11,814 nucleotides of DNA from an uncultured Oscillospiraceae bacterium (lineage in GTDB: Bacteria > Bacillota > Clostridia > Oscillospirales > Acutalibacteraceae). The stretch's first letter is position 1, and each line of letters opens with the position of its first letter. The position numbers were made by a program, and so were the translations under genes. A model generated the notes under the pieces. It ran no database searches and was not told the DNA's origin. It worked only from the letters and a program-made list of their open reading frames with translations. Of the stretch, positions 5,668 to 11,814 are shown piece after piece. The DNA is taken from positions 1 through 11,814 of the forward strand of contig URNF01000053.1 of NCBI GenBank assembly GCA_900549155.1. The letters are read 5' to 3'.

Positions 5668-8600
5668 ATGAACAAAAGCGGCTTCAAACGCGTGCTCAGC
5701 GTGCTGCTGACGCTTGCCATGCTTTGCGGCATGACAGCGGTCATGGGGGCTTTCCCCGCGGCGGCAGCGGCTGAGGTGGAGAAGTTCAAGGCGAACTTCT
5801 CCGAGCTGCCCGTCGGTACGGTGAGTCTCACCGACACCGAAACGGTCAGCTGGCTCACAAGCAAATTTGCCTTCATGTATTTCCAGGAAGGTCGCTGGTT
5901 TGAGCGTCCGAACGTCAACGGCTATGTCGTGGACGCGGACGGCAACAACCTGACGGCGCGTGCCGACAAGGTGGTGACCTATATTCCCGATGTCGTGAAC
6001 AAGGGCGCGGGTGCCAGCTACCAGTGGGTTGACGGCACGGGCTATAACGGCTCGGCGGGCAACCACGGCTACGGCTTCTCCTATTGGACGGTGAGCGGCG
6101 CTGCCGGCAGCACCTATTCCAAGTGGCTCAGTTGTACCAGCTTTACCTATAACGGCGGACTGAACCGCAAGGCGAATACCATGTGGGTGAAGAGCGCGGA
6201 CGGCGATCTGGCGAAGCTCAAGAATTTCACGCTGGACATGGACTTCATGCCGACCGACGAGACGACCAACAAGATCGGCAGCACCATTGGCAACAATACA
6301 TACGGCATGGGCAACGCGCCTTATCGCGACACGCTGTCGCTGTTCTTCCGCGCGGATGTGGCGGGCAACGTGTATGATGCGAACATGCAGATGCTCGTTT
6401 TGGAGCCGAGCGGCAAATTCTATGCCGGACAGGGCATGTATCTCAACAAGCACGATCTCCTCAACGGCACGATGCCGGCGCTGGACCGCTCGACGGCGTA
6501 TCATCTGACGCTGACGGTCGTGGGCAATCAGATGAAGGCGACGGTCTATAACGGTTCGAAGAAGATCTGGAGCACCACCTGCGACATGGCGGTGGACGGC
6601 GCGGGCTATATCGGTATCGGCGGCTCCTGCGCCGGCGCGCGCTATGGCTCCATTGAGATCACCCGTCTGAACGACGAGGGCGATCCGGTGGACTTTGGCG
6701 ATGAGACCGACGGCTACGGTTTCGGTGCGGACTTTGATTTCCTTACGCACCGCACCGATGACGAATACGGCAAGAACAATGTCGGCGATACCTATGGCAG
6801 TCAGTACTATTATAACGGCAAGGCCGGTGTGTATTACAAGAACAACGGCAAGGACGCCAAGTGGCTCGAGTATGTCGGCAAGGGCAACATCACGGCGGCG
6901 TTTGACGACACCTGGTATGTCGCCAAGGGCACGACGGTGCGCGCTTACCTTGAGGACAGATTCTCGTTCTATTTTAACCAAGAGGGCGGTCAGTTCACGA
7001 TGGACTCCCCCTATCAGACCTCCGAGGAGCTCAAAGCGGAGAGCTATGCGCCTGCGGTGAACGGCGGCGCCTGCGCTCAGTGGAAGCTGACGCAGAACGG
7101 CTATCTCATGGCGACTTATGTCTGGGCGGGCGGCGAAATGCTGCGCAAGACGCTGACCATCGCGCCCAAGACGGCTTCGGGCGATTTCAGCGCCAAGAAC
7201 TTTGTCACCGAATTTGACTATAAGATCGGCGACACCGCGAAGACCGAATCCGGCGTACTGCTGACCTTCCGCTCCGCAGAAGCGGGCAGAGTGATCAACG
7301 GCGGCAACAACAACAGCTTTGCCGACAAGGTGACGCTCGTGTTCCACGCAAACGGCATCGGCATCTATGACAATGTCAAAACGGCATATACCTATAAATA
7401 CTCCGCCAACTACAAGGGCGGCCTTCTGGACGCGGACGGCAACCCGACCGAGCAGTTCGCGCTGTGGAACGACGGCGCGACCGTGTCCGAGGCGCATGTG
7501 TATGCAAAAGCGGTCGGCAATCAGCTGAAGCTGAAGGTGACCGATCTCACGACCGGCGCGGTGGTCGCCGAAAAGCAGGTGACACTTGACCGCACCGATG
7601 CAGGCTATCTGTATTATACCACCTGCAACTTCGATTCCGGCATTGCCAACATCCGTGTGGACCGTCTGAACGAGGACGGCGACGTTGCGGGCTTTGCAGC
7701 ACCGACCGATTTCACGCTGGCGACCACGGCGGCAGACGGCGACATCACTGCCGGCTCCGAAACGGAGACCTATCTGAAGAGCAAGGTCGACAGCTATTAT
7801 GACAACGACGGCACGCTCTCGTCTGCTCCGTTTGTCTCCACCAGCGGTGTCGGCACGTTCTCCTATGTTTATGACAAAAAATTCCAGGGACAGATTCCGA
7901 GTGCTCACCGCAGCACGGAAACACACCTGAAGGCAGTTGCCACCATGGTGCCGAAGACCGACAACGGCAAAGCGGCGGTCATGAAGAACTTTGAAATGAG
8001 CTTCACGACGCGCTGGGCAGAGGGCGCCTGGAACGGCTATCCGAACGCCTCCATCGTCATCGGCGGCAGACAGCAGACGGCGGGCAAATTCACCACCGCT
8101 GCGGGTCAGGTGGAAAACAAGCAGGGCGTTGTCGTCATCAGCTCCACCGGCATCACCATTGCGGGCGGCAGCGATCTGACCGACGATGTCTACACTTCGG
8201 CGGACGCCGAGACCTTCTCGTCGGCGCTCAGTCCGTCCGGTTATTGGAACCATTACAAGGTCAAGGTGCGCGTTGTCGGCTCGAAGGTCACCGTCACCAT
8301 CGGCGACAACACCTACAACGGCATCTGGAACTACAGCGATGCAGGCTATCTCGCCGTGGGCCTCAGCACCCGCAGCATGCAGATCGGCGACATCACGGTC
8401 ACCCGTCTTGACGACAACGGCAACGCGATCGACTGGAACGAGGAGACCGAGGAGGTCATCCCCACCGGCTGGTCGTTCACCGCAAAGGGTCTGACCTCTT
8501 ACCGTGCCGCCACCACCGTGGCACAGCGCACGGAATTCCTCAACAAGTTTGACGGCGCTTTTGATGTCTACTATAACGATTATAACGACGGCGCCTATGA

Positions 8601-11600
8601 CTATCGTCACAACGCGAGTGTGGTCGGCAACACGGTCGGCTATAACTACGGCTGGCTGACCGGCGAGTGGATGGAGCTGAACCTCACACCCACCGGCTAC
8701 GGCGACGACGATATGGAGCGTCCGCAGACCGAGATGCGCCAGATCGGCACGCTCGTGCCGAAGGACAGCGACGGCGAAGCGCTGTATCTCAAGAACTTTG
8801 AACTGCGCGGCAGAATTCTCAACCATCTGAACTCTGTCAAGAGCACCTACGGTGCGGCTGTTGTCGGCTTCCGCATGGACGCGCCGGGCAAATATCTGAA
8901 CAGTGACGGCTCGGCGGCGCAGGCATCCTATATGCTGTTTACCACCGACGGCGCCAAGGTCTATGAAAACGGCAACCTCATTCACGAAAAGGCGTTTGCT
9001 TCCACCTATATGGACAGCCAGTGCACCTTTACCATCCGTGTGGTGGGCAACAAGCTGACCTACACGTATGCGGCGGCTGGCAAGGAGACCATCAGCGACA
9101 CCGTGACGCTTTCCACCGACTGCAAGGGCTATCTCGGCTACGGTCAGACTACCCGTCGGCATATTTACAGCGTGATCGGCTCCAACATGTACATTAACGC
9201 GCTGGACGCAAACGGCAACGCCACCCCGATCAAGGAGCCTGCAAAGCCCTATGGCAACGGCGATGTGCAGACCGAGGAGACGACGGACGGCGAAAATGTC
9301 ACCACCACCGTCACCGTGACACCTGACGAGGGCTTCGAGCTGAAAGCCGGCACGCTCATCGCGGTCGATGAGGACGGCAACCGCTATATCCCGATGCGCG
9401 TCGGCTTCAGAAACGGCGGCAACGCATCGCAGTACACGGTGACCGCTCCCTCCTCTGTCACCTTCAAGATGGAATTTGTGAAGCCCACCGTGGCGAACCC
9501 GAACATCGGCAACGTCGGCGTTTCGGTGAACACCGCGAAATACGGTCTGCGCTTTGTGTCCCGTCTGAACCGCACGGTGACGGACGGCGTCGAGTATATC
9601 ACACTGGACGGCGCGAAGGTCGCCGTGAAGGACTACGGCATGCTGATCGCGGCGGAGTCCGCCGTCGGCAACGGCGTGCTGCTCACCAATGAGCTGGCGG
9701 ACGAAAACAGCTATGTGAAAAAACTCAGTGTGCGTGACAACCAGGTCTATTTCGATATTTGCGATGACTATATCGACATGAGTACCTGCATCACGAACAT
9801 CGACAAGGTCGAGGGCGGACTGACCATGAAGCTGGTTGCCCGCGCCTATGTCATCACCGCGGACGACAAGACGCTGTATGCCGACATGGCAAGCAGCACC
9901 TATGAGCGCGTTTCCGGCATGAAGAGCGTCTCCTTTGCCGCGCTGACGGCGGCAAACCAGGTGCTGGCGACCGGTCGTGCGGGACAGGTCGGCAGTGAGT
10001 TCCAGATGGACTGGGTCAACTCCGGCTTTGAGATTTCCGGCGATCTGGCGGATAACCTGCGCGTCAAGATGACCAGCTCCCGCGTGGACAGCCTGCTCAA
10101 CGTGCAGGTCGACGACGGCGCGGTGCAGATCATCCATGTGCCGCAGGGCACCTCCACTGTGACGCTTGCCAGCGGACTGGCGGGCGGCGCGCACACCGTG
10201 CGCGTCATCGGCGGTACGTCGCTGCGCTTCGGTACGCTGAGCGCTACCGAGCTGCAGTATAACGGTACACTCTATGAAACAAAGCGCGACGGCACGCAGC
10301 TGCGTATCGAAGTGCTCGGCGACTCCATTTCCTGCGGCTGGGGTCTCGATATGCCGAAGGGTCAGACCTATACCACCACCGAGCAGGTCGCCGGCTCCAA
10401 CAGCTACTACAGCTATGCGGGCGTGGCGGCAAGAGAGCTCGGCGCCGATCTGTCGGTGGTCGCACAGTGCTCGCAGACCATTTCCGAGATCAACAGCTAT
10501 TGGAAGAAGCTCAACAAGCGCTCCGGCGCGGCGGCTTGGGACTTTGCAAGCCATCAGCAGGATGTCGTGGTCATCAACCTCGGCACAAACGATGAATGGC
10601 GGTCCGGCTACCAGGATGCCGCAAAGGCGCTGACCGACGCGAAAGCGATCCTTTCCGATGTGCGTGCGGCATATCCCGACGCCTACATCATTTGGGCATA
10701 CAACATGATGGCAGCCAAGGACGACTTTGCCGCTTCCTATCTTGCCGCCGTGCAGTCGATGAACGACAGCGGCGACAGCAAGGTGTTTGCGCTGAAATTC
10801 GACTCCGACAAGACCTACTATGAGGGCCACCCGGCGCGTGCCTCGCACGAAAAGAACGGCAAGGAGCTTGCTGCCTTCATCAAGGCGAACTGCACCGAGC
10901 TGTTCGGTCACACGACGCACACCGAGACGATCGGTACGCTGACCGATGCAAACCACGTGATCTTCAACGGGCGCACCACCGCTTCCGGCACGGCGCGCAC
11001 CATGGACTACGGCAGCACCGGCATCACGATCTCCGGCTATCTGTACGGCAAGCTGTCCATGAACATCAACTTCGGCAACACGAGCTATGACAGCTTTGTG
11101 CTGAATGTCATGGTGGACGACGACGCCGACAACGCAAAACAGGTTTGGGTGAAGGCGGGCGACACGAATGTGACGCTGCTCGAAGGACTCGGCAGAGGAC
11201 ACCATCGTGTGGAGATCACCCGCGGTGCGGGCAACTGCGGCACGCTGACCATGAAGGACATCACCTACACGGGCACGCTGGCAACGCCGACGGTCAATCC
11301 TCTGCAGATCGAATTCATCGGCGACTCCATCACCGCGAGCGACGGCATGCTGATCAAAGCCTATGGCGCTCCGTCGATGAACACGTTCCTCGGCTATGCC
11401 GCCAAGACGGCGCGTGCCATCGGTGCGAACGTGAACAATGTGGCGGTCTCCGGCGCGAAGACGGCGGCAATGCGCGACAGATTCAACAACTGGACGGGCG
11501 AAAACGTGCAAAAGCAGATCGTGGTGATCAATCTCGGAACGAACGATTTCGGCTGGAGCTCCTCTGCAACCGCCTCGACGCAGGACGGTCTCAAGGATAC

Positions 11601-11814
11601 CTGCCTCGGATTGATCGCGGATGTGCGCGCGAAATACGGCGCGGACACCTACATCATCTGGGCATACGGCATGATGTTTGACAAGGACAAGGATTTCCCC
11701 GCGGCAGTCGTGGAGGAATACCGCACGACCAACAACGACGAGCGCGTTTTGTGGTGTGACCTGTCCTCCGCAAAGAACAACGCCGGCTACGGTCAGCATC
11801 CGGATGTGGCGGGC
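5668..11814 (+). CDS. Giant secreted protein: lectin-like repeats plus two CE2-type SGNH esterase modules (3' end outside window)
   Basis: At least 2,049 residues are encoded, with no stop before the edge. Residues 1-35 are a Sec signal peptide: M-N-K-S-G-F-K-R, then a hydrophobic core, then an Ala-rich cleavage region before Glu36. Four beta-sandwich repeats (~37-343, 352-676, 681-923, 935-1188) follow. Next are an InlB-B-like repeat (~1208-1271; V-T-V-T-P-D-E-G-F) and an unassigned domain (~1290-1415) with G-L-R-F-V-S-R-L and V-A-R-A-Y-V. Two modules with a beta domain and an SGNH hydrolase (1418-1747, 1752-end) complete the visible part. Both carry G-D-S-I and I-N-L-G-T-N-D, as in acetyl-xylan esterases of family CE2, which remove O-acetyl groups from polysaccharides. 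The protein should act outside the cell or on its surface. The anchor, if any, lies beyond the window. The esterase substrate is not shown by the sequence. Confidence 0.9.
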   Translation, partial: MNKSGFKRVLSVLLTLAMLCGMTAVMGAFPAAAAAEVEKFKANFSELPVGTVSLTDTETVSWLTSKFAFMYFQEGRWFERPNVNGYVVDADGNNLTARADKVVTYIPDVVNKGAGASYQWVDGTGYNGSAGNHGYGFSYWTVSGAAGSTYSKWLSCTSFTYNGGLNRKANTMWVKSADGDLAKLKNFTLDMDFMPTDETTNKIGSTIGNNTYGMGNAPYRDTLSLFFRADVAGNVYDANMQMLVLEPSGKFYAGQGMYLNKHDLLNGTMPALDRSTAYHLTLTVVGNQMKATVYNGSKKIWSTTCDMAVDGAGYIGIGGSCAGARYGSIEITRLNDEGDPVDFGDETDGYGFGADFDFLTHRTDDEYGKNNVGDTYGSQYYYNGKAGVYYKNNGKDAKWLEYVGKGNITAAFDDTWYVAKGTTVRAYLEDRFSFYFNQEGGQFTMDSPYQTSEELKAESYAPAVNGGACAQWKLTQNGYLMATYVWAGGEMLRKTLTIAPKTASGDFSAKNFVTEFDYKIGDTAKTESGVLLTFRSAEAGRVINGGNNNSFADKVTLVFHANGIGIYDNVKTAYTYKYSANYKGGLLDADGNPTEQFALWNDGATVSEAHVYAKAVGNQLKLKVTDLTTGAVVAEKQVTLDRTDAGYLYYTTCNFDSGIANIRVDRLNEDGDVAGFAAPTDFTLATTAADGDITAGSETETYLKSKVDSYYDNDGTLSSAPFVSTSGVGTFSYVYDKKFQGQIPSAHRSTETHLKAVATMVPKTDNGKAAVMKNFEMSFTTRWAEGAWNGYPNASIVIGGRQQTAGKFTTAAGQVENKQGVVVISSTGITIAGGSDLTDDVYTSADAETFSSALSPSGYWNHYKVKVRVVGSKVTVTIGDNTYNGIWNYSDAGYLAVGLSTRSMQIGDITVTRLDDNGNAIDWNEETEEVIPTGWSFTAKGLTSYRAATTVAQRTEFLNKFDGAFDVYYNDYNDGAYDYRHNASVVGNTVGYNYGWLTGEWMELNLTPTGYGDDDMERPQTEMRQIGTLVPKDSDGEALYLKNFELRGRILNHLNSVKSTYGAAVVGFRMDAPGKYLNSDGSAAQASYMLFTTDGAKVYENGNLIHEKAFASTYMDSQCTFTIRVVGNKLTYTYAAAGKETISDTVTLSTDCKGYLGYGQTTRRHIYSVIGSNMYINALDANGNATPIKEPAKPYGNGDVQTEETTDGENVTTTVTVTPDEGFELKAGTLIAVDEDGNRYIPMRVGFRNGGNASQYTVTAPSSVTFKMEFVKPTVANPNIGNVGVSVNTAKYGLRFVSRLNRTVTDGVEYITLDGAKVAVKDYGMLIAAESAVGNGVLLTNELADENSYVKKLSVRDNQVYFDICDDYIDMSTCITNIDKVEGGLTMKLVARAYVITADDKTLYADMASSTYERVSGMKSVSFAALTAANQVLATGRAGQVGSEFQMDWVNSGFEISGDLADNLRVKMTSSRVDSLLNVQVDDGAVQIIHVPQGTSTVTLASGLAGGAHTVRVIGGTSLRFGTLSATELQYNGTLYETKRDGTQLRIEVLGDSISCGWGLDMPKGQTYTTTEQVAGSNSYYSYAGVAARELGADLSVVAQCSQTISEINSYWKKLNKRSGAAAWDFASHQQDVVVINLGTNDEWRSGYQDAAKALTDAKAILSDVRAAYPDAYIIWAYNMMAAKDDFAASYLAAVQSMNDSGDSKVFALKFDSDKTYYEGHPARASHEKNGKELAAFIKANCTELFGHTTHTETIGTLTDANHVIFNGRTTASGTARTMDYGSTGITISGYLYGKLSMNINFGNTSYDSFVLNVMVDDDADNAKQVWVKAGDTNVTLLEGLGRGHHRVEITRGAGNCGTLTMKDITYTGTLATPTVNPLQIEFIGDSITASDGMLIKAYGAPSMNTFLGYAAKTARAIGANVNNVAVSGAKTAAMRDRFNNWTGENVQKQIVVINLGTNDFGWSSSATASTQDGLKDTCLGLIADVRAKYGADTYIIWAYGMMFDKDKDFPAAVVEEYRTTNNDERVLWCDLSSAKNNAGYGQHPDVAG
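5776..9231 (+). repeat. Four divergent lectin-like (concanavalin-fold) protein repeats
   Basis: Each copy ends with the same order of strands. There is a V-V-G-N-Q/K strand (Gly286, 617, 871, 1127). After 22-29 residues comes G-Y-I/L (Gly313, 646, 893, 1154), and then, in copies 1-3, R-L-N/D-x-x-G (Arg333, 666, 913); copy 4 has A-L-D-A-N-G. An earlier strand reads K-N-F-x-x-x-F or similar, with V-P-K before it in copies 3 and 4. Copies 1 and 2 are longer. The order is typical of LamG/concanavalin-like sugar-binding folds, so carbohydrate binding is likely but inferred. The copies are diverged at DNA level and not recent duplicates. Confidence 0.7.
9919..10908 (+). other. CE2-type esterase module A (within the giant protein)
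   Basis: A beta domain (~1418-1545) precedes an SGNH hydrolase domain. The nucleophile Ser1553 is in L-G-D-S-I-S. The block III motif is I-N-L-G-T-N-D (Asn1641), preceded by W-D-F-A, a CE2-style signature. His1721 is in E-G-H-P. The residue three before the His is Tyr1718 rather than the usual Asp. The block II position normally Gly is Gln1603 (C-S-Q-T). Confidence 0.75.
10921..11814 (+). other. CE2-type esterase module B (C-terminal end cut by window)
   Basis: A beta domain (~1752-1876) is followed by a second SGNH domain. It has Ser1887 in I-G-D-S-I-T, block II Ser1928-Gly1929 intact, N-L-G-T-N-D with Asn1959, and His2044 in G-Q-H-P at the window edge. The residue three before the His is Tyr2041, so the usual Asp is again missing. 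The final helix lies beyond the edge. Confidence 0.78.

Noticed and set aside
5575..11799. Minus-strand 2,074-residue ORF as a real gene
   Set aside because: Its translation is rich in Arg, His, Val and Ala with no domain or signal peptide I recognise. It also runs through the promoter and leader of the sense gene. The sense strand has a signal peptide, SGNH motifs and repeats.

Overview
The window is GC-rich DNA, and every gene I support lies on the + strand. The protein families suggest a gut-type Clostridia/Oscillospirales chromosome (Firmicutes) carrying an integrated phage segment. They include a clostridial phage amidase with a SPOR half-domain, an ANTAR regulator, a DUF5662-type protein, and a very large secreted protein with carbohydrate-esterase modules. 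I assign the organism by family resemblance only; there is no rRNA or other marker gene.

Region 1 (1-3167) is the late end of a (pro)phage. It holds the C-terminal part of a virion/tail structural protein, then a small tail-fibre or receptor-binding protein with a BppU-like N-terminus and a gp53-like C-terminal head. An N-acetylmuramoyl-L-alanine amidase (endolysin), a one-TM coiled-coil protein and a holin-like membrane protein follow. These genes are tightly packed and end in a clean intrinsic terminator at 3130-3167. They form a host-recognition and lysis cassette.

Region 2 (3172-5544) is a separate three-gene operon with a near-consensus sigma-A promoter (TTGACA, 17 bp, GATAAT). It encodes a PF14907-type nucleotidyltransferase-like protein, an ANTAR RNA-binding regulator with a degenerate receiver domain, and a DUF5662-like His-rich protein. 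An intrinsic terminator overlaps the last stop codon. I cannot tell whether this operon is host DNA next to the phage end or phage cargo.

Region 3 (5545-11814) has an extended -10 promoter, a 16-bp dyad in the leader, and one giant gene that runs off the right edge (at least 2,049 codons). The product has a Sec signal peptide, four divergent lectin-like beta-sandwich repeats, an InlB-B-like repeat, an unassigned beta-rich domain and two tandem CE2-type modules (beta domain plus SGNH/GDSL esterase). It is probably a secreted or surface polysaccharide deacetylase/adhesin. A 2,074-codon minus-strand ORF opposite this gene is a codon-bias shadow, not a gene.

I see no CRISPR array, tRNA, rRNA, insertion sequence, integrase or attachment site.
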